A stretch of DNA of 64,000 bases from Pseudomonadota bacterium (GTDB lineage Bacteria; Pseudomonadota; Gammaproteobacteria; Acidiferrobacterales; Acidiferrobacteraceae), in NCBI GenBank assembly GCA_021784755.1, contig JAJYHM010000040.1, forward strand, positions 1 to 64,000, in the 5' to 3' direction. Shown here one piece after another: positions 28,422 through 35,976 of the stretch (its first letter is position 1; the number at the start of each line of letters is the position of its first letter). Both the position numbers and the translations under genes were made by a program. The notes below the pieces were generated by a model. It saw nothing but the letters and a program-made list of their open reading frames with translations. It did no database searches and was not told the DNA's origin.

Positions 28422-28919
28422 TCATCGCGTGCCCGGGCGGCCCTTCTTTTTGACGTCCCCCGGTTCTTTCAGGTCTTTGTCGAAATGGAAGCCTATGACG
28501 CGGTAGCCGCGATGCATGTAGAAGGCGCGCGCCCGATCGTTTGTGACGTAGGCGTCGAGCACGGCTTTCTCGCAGCCCTGCCGGCGGGCGTAGTCTTCCA
28601 CCCAGTCTAGGAGCGCCTGTCCGATCCCGTGGCTGCGCCACGCGGGATCGACCACGACGTTGTCGATGTCGACGTAGCGGCCACACCAAAAGCGCGTCCC
28701 GAACCACATGCCGGCGACGCCCACGCACCGGCGGTCCACGAACGCCCCCGCGCAGCGATAGCCGTTGTCACGCATCTCCTCAAGCCGCAGGGCAAGCACC
28801 GCCCGCGACGTGTCCGGATTCAGGATCTCAATGAGCGGTAGTATCGCCGCCAGCTCGCTTTCGGCCAAAAGCCGAATGGAGGACCGGGTCTCGGGGTGCG
28901 GCTGTTGCGCCTCGTCCAT
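28422..28919 (-). CDS. GNAT-family N-acetyltransferase
   Basis: A 165-residue acetyl-CoA-dependent acetyltransferase of unknown substrate. The GNAT core is clear: DIDNVVVDPAWRSHGIGQAL holds the pyrophosphate-binding R/Q-x-x-G-x-G/A loop, and DAYVTNDRARAFYMHRGYRV is the C-terminal motif. Similar proteins act on small amines or peptides, but nothing here says which. The start at 28919 (MDEAQQPHP) is chosen because the frame upstream is Pro/Arg-rich and unlike the family; no clear SD is seen. It is transcribed alone. Confidence 0.85.
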   Translation of the reverse strand: MDEAQQPHPETRSSIRLLAESELAAILPLIEILNPDTSRAVLALRLEEMRDNGYRCAGAFVDRRCVGVAGMWFGTRFWCGRYVDIDNVVVDPAWRSHGIGQALLDWVEDYARRQGCEKAVLDAYVTNDRARAFYMHRGYRVIGFHFDKDLKEPGDVKKKGRPGTR

Positions 28920-29227
28920 TTCATGTCGCGTTGCCAAATCACAGTCCTCGCGAGGGTATTGAAGGGCATGCGCCCCGATCCGCCTAAGACTCGGTGAGTT
29001 TAGCCGGCCAGGGTCGCGGTGGCCACGGCCGGGGGTTGGCGCCCCTCGCGGCTTGCTCGTCGGACGAGTCGGTGGCTGCAGTGACACGGGTGTTCCCTAT
29101 GAGAATTTGTGTTTCCCACACCCACCCCTCGGCGGCGCGTGTCGGCCGCCGGTTTTCAGCCGAAAGATGAGCAACACCGCTTCCCTATGGCGCCCTTTAA
29201 CCTATTGATTGTTCGGGGAATCCTAAT
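28920..29227. other. Gene-free region upstream of the carbonic-anhydrase-like gene
   Basis: No gene is seen. It contains CTCGTC-G-GACGAG (29056-29068). An inverted pair GGGTGT (29088-29093) and ACACCC (29118-29123) lies about 130-165 bases ahead of the sigma-54 start point, a usual place for an activator's upstream site. A 7-bp GC-rich hairpin at 29130-29151 is followed by TTTT. The activator-site idea is inference from position only. Confidence 0.4.
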
Positions 29228-29243
29228 CGGCACGGTCCTTGCC
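29228..29243 (+). promoter_or_regulatory. Sigma-54 (-24/-12) promoter
   Basis: CGGCACGGTCCTTGCC matches the RpoN consensus TGGCACG-N4-TTGCW except at the first and last positions, with GG and GC exactly 10 bases apart. Transcription should start near 29254, about 65 bases before the ATG at 29319. Sigma-54 promoters need an AAA+ activator, and one is encoded two genes downstream at 30370. Confidence 0.75.
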
Positions 29244-29318
29244 CCCTAGGAGGGGCCGAGCGCCACTTTGCAGCCTCGGTTGTGCGCTCAATCATTCATA
29301 TCAGAGGAGATAGCAGCC

Positions 29319-29972
29319 ATGGCGACATTGAAAGACCAATTGACGGCGCAGGTAGGTGCTTACGACAAGTGGGCCAAGCGGCGGCGCTACGGGGCCGATG
29401 GCCCCAATAATCGTCGACTGTGGGTTCTCGCCTGCATGGACGAGCGCCTGCCCGTGGATGAAGCGCTCGGCATTCATGTGGATACACCCGCCGGCGGCGG
29501 CGATGCGCACTGCTTCCGTAATGCGGGCGGGATCGTCACCGACGACGCCGTCCGTTCGGCCATGTTGACCTGTCAGTTCTTCGGCACGCGCGAAATCGTG
29601 ATCGTCCAGCATACGCAGTGCGGGATGCTTTCGGCTAACGCTCAGGATCTCGAAAAGGTCCTGCGGGAGCGAGGCGTTGACCCCGACAAGCTGACCCTGG
29701 ATCCGACTCTGCCGGAACTTACCTTGGCCAAGGGTGCGTTCGCCAAATGGATAGGCATGATGGACGACGTCGATGTGACATGCTTGAAGACGGTCGAGGC
29801 CTTCCGTGCCCACCCCCTTATCCCTAAGGATGTGACTATTAGCGGCTGGATCTGGGAGGTGGAGACCCGACGTCTCCGGGCCCCGCGCAGCGACAAAAAG
29901 GGGCGCGAGGCGACTGACGTCACGGCCGCCGATTTTGGTGTCAAAGGTCATCAGCCGGCGCGCTGGGTCTGA
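29319..29972 (+). CDS. Beta-carbonic-anhydrase-fold hydrolase (CA, COSase or CS2 hydrolase)
   Basis: A 217-residue zinc enzyme of the beta-carbonic anhydrase fold. Expected zinc ligands are C39 (LACMDERL), H98 and C101 (VQHTQCGM), and the Asp41-Arg43 dyad is present. FRNAGGIVTDDAVRS is the conserved helix region. The short N-terminus and overall pattern resemble the branch that includes carbonyl sulfide hydrolase of Thiobacillus and CS2 hydrolases, as well as plain carbonic anhydrases, so the substrate could be CO2, COS or CS2. GAGGAGA at 29304-29310 supports ATG 29319 over the in-frame 29268. A sigma-54 promoter and a nearby sigma-54 activator imply inducible expression, unusual for a housekeeping carbonic anhydrase. 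Confidence 0.85.
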   Translation: MATLKDQLTAQVGAYDKWAKRRRYGADGPNNRRLWVLACMDERLPVDEALGIHVDTPAGGGDAHCFRNAGGIVTDDAVRSAMLTCQFFGTREIVIVQHTQCGMLSANAQDLEKVLRERGVDPDKLTLDPTLPELTLAKGAFAKWIGMMDDVDVTCLKTVEAFRAHPLIPKDVTISGWIWEVETRRLRAPRSDKKGREATDVTAADFGVKGHQPARWV

Positions 29973-30026
29973 CTATGATCGGGCGGGGCGTCCGCGTGGC
30001 GCCTTGCCCCTGCTCTGGAGGTGGCC

Positions 30027-30260
30027 ATGCCCACTTATGATTATCGATGTCTCCGCTGCGAACGAAGGCTCACCGCGCGTCATGCCGTGCACGCGCTTAG
30101 GCCCCACTGTCCGCATTGCGCAGGCCCTTTGCGTCCCGTTGTAACGACCGCGCCCGCGGTCCATGGCGCTATGGCCCGGGGCCGCGAGGCGGCGATACGT
30201 TCGCTCGAGCACCCGCCTACGCCTTGCCCGGCATGCCGAGGACCTTGCGGTCATCACTAG
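30027..30260 (+). CDS. FmdB-type zinc-ribbon protein
   Basis: A 77-residue protein with the FmdB/CxxC zinc-ribbon start: MPTYDYRCLRCERRL, then CPHCAGPL. A third cysteine group, CPACRGPCGHH, closes the protein, giving three CxxC-like pairs. FmdB proteins were first linked to regulation of formamidase and amidase genes, but their molecular role is not settled. It lies 54 bases after the carbonic-anhydrase-like gene with GGAGG at 30017-30021, so it is probably in the same sigma-54 transcript. ATG 30027 is favoured over GTG 30021. Confidence 0.8.
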   Translation: MPTYDYRCLRCERRLTARHAVHALRPHCPHCAGPLRPVVTTAPAVHGAMARGREAAIRSLEHPPTPCPACRGPCGHH

Positions 30261-30265
30261 GCCTA

Positions 30266-30295
30266 TTGGGGTTCGCGGGCGGACCCCCTTATACT
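30266..30295 (+). promoter_or_regulatory. Candidate promoter of the sigma-54 activator gene
   Basis: TTGGGG (30266-30271) and TATACT (30290-30295) are 18 bases apart, with start near 30302 and ATG at 30370. An inverted pair GACCCC (30282-30287) and GGGGTC (30296-30301) straddles the -10 and could be an autoregulatory operator or a short hairpin. Confidence 0.5.
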
Positions 30296-30369
30296 GGGGT
30301 CTACGCCTCCTCTAGGGCGCGACCCCGCAGGATGCGCGGGCCGCGCCCCCAGCCCCGAGGGCCTGCCTG

Positions 30370-31983
30370 ATGACCACCAAAGACTCGCTTGCGGACCTAA
30401 GCCCGTTGTCGTTTCTTCAGATGTTCGTAACGCAAAGCGTCAAGCTCTCGGGGCAGGGTGGCGGCCGATCCATCGATGCCATCGAGTATCTGGGGCTTAC
30501 GGCAAGCAGTTGCCTCGAGCTCCATGCGCGCCGGCAGATGGATCTTATGGATCTTCCGGAAAAACTCGACCACGAACAATACGGGCGCCTCATCGTGCAC
30601 ATCAAGAACGCAGTCGGTGGTGAGTTCCGCGCCGTTCCCGCGCCCCCGGGGGTCGTTTGTGTCAAGAATCTTCGCTGCCCTTTCGGTGCGCGCGTGCAGG
30701 ATGCCCCGGAGCTGTGCCGCACCACCGCATCGGTTTTCGGGGGTATCGCCGCTCGCAGTTTCGGTTATGCGAAGGTTGAGATGAAAAAGCGCATCGCTCT
30801 GCGCGACGATTGTTGCGAGGTCCACATCTACACGGATCGGAATGCGGCCGAGGGGCAAGCGGGCGATGAGTATGTGAGCGAAGGCAAGGAGATCGTGTCG
30901 CACCAAGCGCTGAGGGACATAAGCGTACGTGTCGCCGAAAGGATGGCGCGCGCCCTTTGTCCCACCGGCCCCGCAGGCCGCCCCCGCAAGCCGCCCGCGA
31001 TCGTGGCCGAATCGCGCTCTATGCGCGAGATACTAAAGGCCGTGGAACTCGTGGCGCCCACGCGCTCGAGTGTCCTGATCAGCGGCGAGACCGGGGTTGG
31101 CAAGGAGATTATAGCGCGTGCCCTGCACGCCTTGAGTCCCCGCGCCGCGCGCCCCTTTCTGGCCGTCAACTGCGGCGCGGTCCCCCAGGAGTTGATCGAG
31201 ACTACGCTCTTCGGTCACGAGAAGGGCGCCTTCACGGGCGCGCAGAATCTGCACCATGGGCTCTTCGAGCGTGCCCATCAGGGGACCTTGTTTCTGGATG
31301 AGATCGACAGTCTGCCGCTCCTTGCGCAGGCCAAGCTCTTGCGGGTCTTGCAGGAGGGCGAGTTCGAGCGGGTCGGCGGCCGCGAGGCGCGCCAAGTCGA
31401 CGTCCGTGTCGTGGCGGCCGCCAACAGGCCGATCGGATCCCTGGTCGAAGCGGGGCTTTTTCGCAGTGATCTCTATTACCGACTGAACGTTGTGCCCATA
31501 AGCGTGCCTCCATTGCGGGAGCGCCCGGAGGACGTAACCGGCCTTGTCCATCATCTGCTCGCGGCCCTGGCGGTGCGCCACGGCAGCCCCAGCAAGTCCT
31601 TGAGTGGGCGGGCCTGGGCGCAGGTCATGGCCTATGCGTGGCCGGGCAACGTCCGCGAGCTCGAAAACGTTCTGGAGCGGGCCTTCCTGTTTACGCCGGG
31701 ATCCCTGATCGATGACGTCGGCTTGCGCGACGAGCCGCAGGGCGCCGCTGTTCGGGATGCGCCGGGGGGTCGCGCGCCCCTGCATGTCGCCAAGCGCCAG
31801 GCCATGCGGAGCATTGAGACGCGTGTGCTGCAGGACGCCCTCGAGCGCCACCACGGAAACGTGACGGCCGTGGCGCGGGAGATGGGGATCACACGCCGCG
31901 CCGTTCATCAGAAGCTGAAGCGCTATTCGCTTCCCGCAGCGCCCTATCGGGATGCCGCGCGTCTGGCGCCGCGGCATTCGTGA
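30370..31983 (+). CDS. Sigma-54-dependent activator with MetOD1-like sensor domain
   Basis: A 537-residue enhancer-binding protein. Residues from about 10 to 165 resemble methanogen output domain 1 (MetOD1): GVVCVKNLRCPFG, then ELCRTTASVFGGIAARSFGYAKVEM and DDCCEVHIY (read in order), placing cysteines at 97, 103, 116, 148 and 149 that could bind a metal or Fe-S cluster. The AAA+ domain has Walker A GETGVGKE (238-245), the sigma-54 contact loop GAFTGA (286-291) and LFLDEIDSLPL. A Fis-type helix-turn-helix closes the protein (GNVTAVAREMGITRRAVHQKL). No receiver domain is present, so the signal is sensed directly. The likely target is the sigma-54 promoter at 29228. Confidence 0.92.
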   Translation: MTTKDSLADLSPLSFLQMFVTQSVKLSGQGGGRSIDAIEYLGLTASSCLELHARRQMDLMDLPEKLDHEQYGRLIVHIKNAVGGEFRAVPAPPGVVCVKNLRCPFGARVQDAPELCRTTASVFGGIAARSFGYAKVEMKKRIALRDDCCEVHIYTDRNAAEGQAGDEYVSEGKEIVSHQALRDISVRVAERMARALCPTGPAGRPRKPPAIVAESRSMREILKAVELVAPTRSSVLISGETGVGKEIIARALHALSPRAARPFLAVNCGAVPQELIETTLFGHEKGAFTGAQNLHHGLFERAHQGTLFLDEIDSLPLLAQAKLLRVLQEGEFERVGGREARQVDVRVVAAANRPIGSLVEAGLFRSDLYYRLNVVPISVPPLRERPEDVTGLVHHLLAALAVRHGSPSKSLSGRAWAQVMAYAWPGNVRELENVLERAFLFTPGSLIDDVGLRDEPQGAAVRDAPGGRAPLHVAKRQAMRSIETRVLQDALERHHGNVTAVAREMGITRRAVHQKLKRYSLPAAPYRDAARLAPRHS

Positions 31984-31992
31984 GCGCGATCT

Positions 31993-32592
31993 TCAGCGGG
32001 TTTTCGCGAGAGCGAGATAGCGGCCATGGAGCGCCCGCACGTTGGTTGCGAGGGCGTGAAGTGAACCGTCATTGACGATGATATCGTCGGCGCAGGCGCA
32101 TCGGGCGGCGGTAGTCGCCTGGATGGCGAGTAGTCGCTCGATGGTGTCTGTGTCCAATCCGCGTTCTTGGAGGCGGTGTCGCTGCTTTGAGGGGTCGGTC
32201 TCAATGGTGAGCACACGGTTTATGTGGGGCGGGCATCCGGTCTCGGCGAGCAGGGGGATGACGAGAACCGCATAGGGCCGCGCGCCCTCGGATCGGCTCT
32301 CCATAAGCTTACGGATCGGCGGATGGAGGATACCCTCGAGGGTCTTGCGGGCGGCGGTATCGGCAAACACCAGTCCGCGCAATTTCGCGCGCAGGATGCG
32401 TCCCTCGCTATCGGCGATGTCATGACCGAAGGCGTTGATGATGGCGGCGCAGGCGGGTTGTCCCGGCTCCAAGAGTTCATGGGCGATCTGATCGGCGTCC
32501 ACGACGAGTGCGCCGCATTCGGCGAATACTTGCGCGGCGGCCGACTTGCCGGCGCCCGCGCCCCCAGTCAGCGCCACGCGAAAGCTAGCCAT
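31993..32592 (-). CDS. coaE: Dephospho-CoA kinase
   Basis: Catalyses the last step of coenzyme A synthesis, phosphorylating the ribose 3'-hydroxyl of dephospho-CoA. It has 199 residues. The N-terminal P-loop is VALTGGAGAGKSAAA, followed by VVDADQIAHELLEPG, HPPIRKLM, and the lid region TDPSKQRHRLQERG. The start MASFRVALTGG at 32592 is the family N-terminus and overlaps pilD by 8 bases. The pilD-coaE pair is standard in gammaproteobacteria. Confidence 0.95.
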   Translation of the reverse strand: MASFRVALTGGAGAGKSAAAQVFAECGALVVDADQIAHELLEPGQPACAAIINAFGHDIADSEGRILRAKLRGLVFADTAARKTLEGILHPPIRKLMESRSEGARPYAVLVIPLLAETGCPPHINRVLTIETDPSKQRHRLQERGLDTDTIERLLAIQATTAARCACADDIIVNDGSLHALATNVRALHGRYLALAKTR

Positions 32593-33460
32593 GCGTGCCA
32601 CGTAGATAGAGGGCCATGAGCGGCCAGCCATAAAACAGGGCAAGCCAGATCGCGGCACAGAGGAACGGCCCGAAGGGCATGGGTGTCGAACGCGTCAGCC
32701 GCCGCGTCAGGATCAGTGTGCCGCCGTAAAGCGCGCCCGCCAGCGATGCGAACAGCAGCACGAACGGCAGCAATTGCCAGCCGAGCCATGCCCCACCGAG
32801 TGCGAACAGCTTAAAGTCCCCCTGACCCATGCCCTCCTTGCCGGTGGCTAATCGGAAGGCGTGGAACACGAGCCATAGAAAGACGTAGGCCCCGGCGGCG
32901 CCTAGGACCGCCGAATCCAGGGACGCGTACAGGCCGCCTCGATTGACGAGCAGGCCCAGCCAGAGAAACGGCAGGGTGATCGTGTCCGGAAGGATCTGCT
33001 CGCGCATATCGATGAAGGTGAGCGTGATGAGGGCCGCCCCCAGCAGGAAGGCCCCCGCGCCACGGGGCGTGAGCCCGAAATGCGCGACCGATACGAGGGC
33101 CGCGAAGGTCGTTAGGACCTCGATCAGGAAATATTGTCGCGGAATCGACGCACTGCAATGGCGGCACCGGCCGCGCAGCAGCAGAAAGCCAAAGAGCGGG
33201 ATGTTGTCGCGCAACTTGAGGGGCGCGCGACATTGGGGGCAGTGGGACGCGGGCCAAGCGATATTGAAAGTCTCGGCCTTTTCGGGCGGGGGAAGGGCAA
33301 GCGCCTCCCGGCAATCACGCTCCCACTCGCGTTTTAGAATGATCGGCAGGCGGTAGACGAGCATACTGAGGAAGCTGCCGACCACAGCCCCTATGATCCC
33401 CACGACCAAGTAGGCTGCGACGGGATCGGACGCGAAAGAGGTGGGGTTCATGGTGATCAT
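32585..33460 (-). CDS. pilD: Type IV prepilin peptidase/methyltransferase PilD
   Basis: Inner-membrane aspartyl protease that trims prepilin leaders and N-methylates the new N-terminus; it also serves type II secretion pseudopilins. It has 291 residues with about seven helices. The cytoplasmic zinc-type cysteine pairs are CPQC and CRHC, and the catalytic aspartates lie in TFIDMREQILPD and GMGQGDFKLFAL. The start at 33460 is taken; M at 33451 is possible. No pilC lies between it and pilB, which is unusual. Confidence 0.94.
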   Translation of the reverse strand: MITMNPTSFASDPVAAYLVVGIIGAVVGSFLSMLVYRLPIILKREWERDCREALALPPPEKAETFNIAWPASHCPQCRAPLKLRDNIPLFGFLLLRGRCRHCSASIPRQYFLIEVLTTFAALVSVAHFGLTPRGAGAFLLGAALITLTFIDMREQILPDTITLPFLWLGLLVNRGGLYASLDSAVLGAAGAYVFLWLVFHAFRLATGKEGMGQGDFKLFALGGAWLGWQLLPFVLLFASLAGALYGGTLILTRRLTRSTPMPFGPFLCAAIWLALFYGWPLMALYLRGTHG

Positions 33461-33501
33461 TTTCCGAACATCTCGGTCGTTGCCGACCGTCTATGGGGAA
33501 T

Positions 33502-33530
33502 GGCGACAGATCCTGTAGGTTGCTGTCGCC
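33502..33530. repeat. 8-bp inverted repeat ahead of pilD
   Basis: GGCGACAG (33502-33509) and CTGTCGCC (33523-33530) flank a 13-base loop in the short gap between pilB and pilD. It lies 42 bases upstream of pilD on the minus strand and could be a regulatory or mRNA element. Confidence 0.4.
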
Positions 33531-33562
33531 GACGAGACGCGCTTACGGGCTCTGGGCGCGCG

Positions 33563-33582
33563 AACTGCCCCGGCGGGCAGTT
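33563..33582 (-). terminator. Hairpin after pilB
   Basis: AACTGCCC (33563-33570) pairs with GGGCAGTT (33575-33582) around a 4-base loop, 12 bases after the pilB stop on the minus strand. No T-run follows in the direction of transcription. It may separate pilB from pilD-coaE. Confidence 0.45.
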
Positions 33583-33593
33583 TCGTGCGATCG

Positions 33594-35318
33594 CTATTCG
33601 TTGGTCACGCGTTCCACTTCCTCGAGGCTCGTGATGCCTTCCCGCACTTTTCTAAGGCCCGATTGTCGGAGGTCGGAAATCCCCTCTTTTTGGGCCTGTG
33701 CGGCGATATCGGTGGGGTTGCCGCCGTTCAAAATGATCTGCCCGATGGCCGGGCTCACCGGCATGACCTGATAGATGCCCACCCGGCCCTTATAACCCCC
33801 GTTGCATTGATCGCATCCGACGGGGCCGTAGATATTGAGGCCTGGGATGTCGGCCTCGTGAAAGCCCACCTGACGCAGGGTGGTCTCGGGGAGCTTCACG
33901 GGTTTTCGGCAGTGCACGCATAATCGACGGGCCAGGCGCTGGGCGATGATGAGATTGACCGCCGAAGCGATATTGAAAGGTGGCACACCCATGTTGACGA
34001 GTCGCCCCAGGGTCTGCGGTGCGTCGTTTGTATGCAAAGTGGAGATGACCATGTGACCGGTCTGTGCCGCCTTGATGGCGATCTCGGCAGTCTCTAGGTC
34101 GCGGATCTCACCGACCATGATGATGTCCGGGTCCTGACGCAGAAAGGCGCGCAGCGCGGTCGCGAAGGTCAGTTTCGCGCGCTCGTTGATATTGACTTGG
34201 TTGATGCCGGCGAGGTTGATTTCGACCGGGTCCTCCGCAGTCGAGATGTTGCGGTCCGTGGTATTCAGGATATTGAGCGCGGTATATAGGGTGACGGTCT
34301 TACCGCTTCCTGTCGGCCCGGTGACGAGCACCATGCCGTAGGGGCGTTCAATCGCTTCAAGATAGATGGCCTTCTGCTCCGCCTCGAAGCCAAGCTTGTC
34401 GACGCCCAGTGATGCCGACGCCGGATCGAGGAGGCGCAGCACGACTTTTTCGCCAAAGAGCGTGGGCAGGGTGCTGACACGGAAATCGATCGCGCGGGTC
34501 TTCGAGACGCGGATCTTCATCCGTCCGTCCTGCGGGACGCGGCGTTCCGAGATATCGAGCCGCGCCAGGATCTTCACGCGTGCCGCGATTCGTGCGGCGA
34601 GCGCGATGGGTGGCTGCGCGACTTCCTGAAGGACGCCGTCTGTGCGGAAGCGCACGCGGTAAATTCGTTCGTAGGGCTCGATATGGATGTCCGAGGCCCC
34701 GCGGTTGATGGCGTCGAGCAGGATCTTGTTGACGAAGCGGACGATCGGTTTGTCGTTGATGTCGCTTTCGGCAGCTTCGGTGGTCGGCTCTGTGTCGCCG
34801 CTCACATCGATGTTTTCGAGGCCCTCGCTGGCCGCCATATCAGCCAGCGACCCATCTTGCTGGGTGAGGTTGCGATCTATGATGTTCCCAAGCTTGCCCT
34901 CCTCGACCAGCAGGGGCTCCGGAAGTAAGCCGGTATTGAATTTGATTTCGTCGAGGGCTGCCAGGTTGGTCGGGTCTGCCACCGCCACGAACAGGCGGTT
35001 GCCACGCTTGAAGATCGGCAGGACACGGTGGCGCCTGATGAGTTTGGCGTCGACAAGCTTGATCGGGAATGTTTCGTTGTCGAAGGCGTTGATGTCGAGC
35101 AACGGGATGCCGAATTCCTCGGAGGCGGTTTTGGCGACCGTTAGGGCGTCGAGCTTTTTGCTCTCCACCAAGCGCGTCACAAAGGAGACCTTATTGGTCA
35201 ACGACTCCGCGTTCAGGCGCTCCGCCTCGGCCGGCGTCAACAGCTGGTCGCGGACGAGACGCGCCGCGAGACCAGTTAGGAGTACGCCGCCGTTTGCCAT
35301 CGGATTGACAGTTGCCAT
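33594..35318 (-). CDS. pilB: Type IV pilus assembly ATPase PilB
   Basis: Hexameric ATPase that powers pilus extension. It has 574 residues. The N-terminal MshEN-type region (about 1-150, TPAEAERLNAES and VADPTNLAALDEIKF) precedes the catalytic domain. Motifs are DIHIEPYE (Asp box), Walker A GPTGSGKTVTLYT, DPDIIMVGEIRD (Walker B), the His box GHMVISTLHTND, and the tetracysteine zinc motif CVHC with CDQCNGGYKGR. The usual next gene, pilC, is absent from the window, and the major pilin is not here either. The ATG is at 35318 with GATGCTGACT upstream and no strong SD. Confidence 0.95.
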   Translation of the reverse strand: MATVNPMANGGVLLTGLAARLVRDQLLTPAEAERLNAESLTNKVSFVTRLVESKKLDALTVAKTASEEFGIPLLDINAFDNETFPIKLVDAKLIRRHRVLPIFKRGNRLFVAVADPTNLAALDEIKFNTGLLPEPLLVEEGKLGNIIDRNLTQQDGSLADMAASEGLENIDVSGDTEPTTEAAESDINDKPIVRFVNKILLDAINRGASDIHIEPYERIYRVRFRTDGVLQEVAQPPIALAARIAARVKILARLDISERRVPQDGRMKIRVSKTRAIDFRVSTLPTLFGEKVVLRLLDPASASLGVDKLGFEAEQKAIYLEAIERPYGMVLVTGPTGSGKTVTLYTALNILNTTDRNISTAEDPVEINLAGINQVNINERAKLTFATALRAFLRQDPDIIMVGEIRDLETAEIAIKAAQTGHMVISTLHTNDAPQTLGRLVNMGVPPFNIASAVNLIIAQRLARRLCVHCRKPVKLPETTLRQVGFHEADIPGLNIYGPVGCDQCNGGYKGRVGIYQVMPVSPAIGQIILNGGNPTDIAAQAQKEGISDLRQSGLRKVREGITSLEEVERVTNE

Positions 35319-35370
35319 AGATGCTGACTCAACCTTGCCTGAGATTGTGGTGAGCTTGATATCATAGTAG

Positions 35371-35398
35371 TTGACTTGGCGCCGTTAGCCAGTATGGT
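35371..35398 (+). promoter_or_regulatory. Candidate promoter of the rubrerythrin operon
   Basis: TTGACT (35371-35376) and TATGGT (35393-35398) are 16 bases apart, with start near 35405. A second -10-like TATAAT at 35436-35441 has TTGACC only 10 bases ahead, so it would need another -35 or an activator. Confidence 0.55.
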
Positions 35399-35440
35399 GT
35401 TTTTCAGACCACCCGGGGCTTGACCGGGATCCCCCTATAA

Positions 35441-35457
35441 TTTAGACTGATTCTAAA
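35441..35457. promoter_or_regulatory. Operator-like palindrome before rubrerythrin
   Basis: TTTAGA-CTGAT-TCTAAA is a 6-5-6 inverted repeat overlapping the last base of TATAAT and 24 bases before the ATG. Its AT-rich form and place suggest a peroxide or iron regulator of the PerR/Fur class. That identity is inference. Confidence 0.5.
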
Positions 35458-35481
35458 GTTACAACCACATGGAGCACGACA

Positions 35482-35901
35482 ATGAACCTGAAAGGTACCA
35501 AAACACACGATAATCTCAAGGCCGCATTTGCCGGTGAGTCGCAAGCCAACCGCCGCTACCTGTATTTCGCTGCCAAGGCCGACGTCGAGGGCTATAATGA
35601 TGTCTCCGCGGTTTTCCGCTCGACCGCTGAGGGCGAAACGGGCCATGCCCACGGTCATCTGGAGTATATGGAAGCCGTCGGTGACCCCGCCACCGACCTG
35701 CCGATCGGCAGCACCTGGAACAACCTGAAGGCCGCGATCGCAGGCGAGACCCATGAGTATACCGATATGTATCCCGGTATGGCCAAGACTGCGCGCAGCG
35801 AAGGCTTCGACGAGATCGCCGATTGGTTTGAGACCCTCGCCAAGGCTGAGCGGTCGCACGCCAACCGGTTCCAAAAGGCGCTCGACAGCCTCGGCAAGTA
35901 A
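35482..35901 (+). CDS. Rubrerythrin-like diiron protein
   Basis: A 139-residue ferritin-like protein of the rubrerythrin family, expected to reduce hydrogen peroxide or handle iron at a diiron site. Carboxylate and His ligands appear in the two helix pairs: GESQANRRY (E19), [11 protein letters not shown] (E50/E52, H55), then [11 protein letters not shown] and AERSHANRF. The C-terminal rubredoxin domain of classic rubrerythrins is absent, so electrons must come from another protein; the Fe-S oxidoreductase downstream is a candidate. A strong hairpin follows the gene, which should make this the most abundant product of the operon. Confidence 0.9.
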   Translation: MNLKGTKTHDNLKAAFAGESQANRRYLYFAAKADVEGYNDVSAVFRSTAEGETGHAHGHLEYMEAVGDPATDLPIGSTWNNLKAAIAGETHEYTDMYPGMAKTARSEGFDEIADWFETLAKAERSHANRFQKALDSLGK

Positions 35902-35930
35902 GTCTTTACAATACGGCACAGTTAAAGGGG

Positions 35931-35965
35931 GGCGGGTCGGCGATGCCGGCCCGTCTTCATTTTTC
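35931..35965 (+). terminator. Rho-independent terminator/attenuator inside the operon
   Basis: An 11-bp stem (35931-35941 with 35945-35955, two G-U pairs) with a GAT loop is followed by TTCATTTTT. It lies 29 bases after the rubrerythrin stop and ends just before the SD of the Fe-S gene, so it should cut down expression of the downstream genes. Confidence 0.75.
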
Positions 35966-35976
35966 AGGGGGAGGTT

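Noticed and set aside
29205-29229. TTGATT and TAATCG as a sigma-70 promoter for the carbonic-anhydrase-like gene
   Set aside because: Spacing of 13 bases is too short, and a much better sigma-54 element overlaps its end.
35420-35441. TTGACC and TATAAT as one sigma-70 promoter
   Set aside because: The spacing is only 10 bases, too short for sigma-70; TATAAT may work with another -35.
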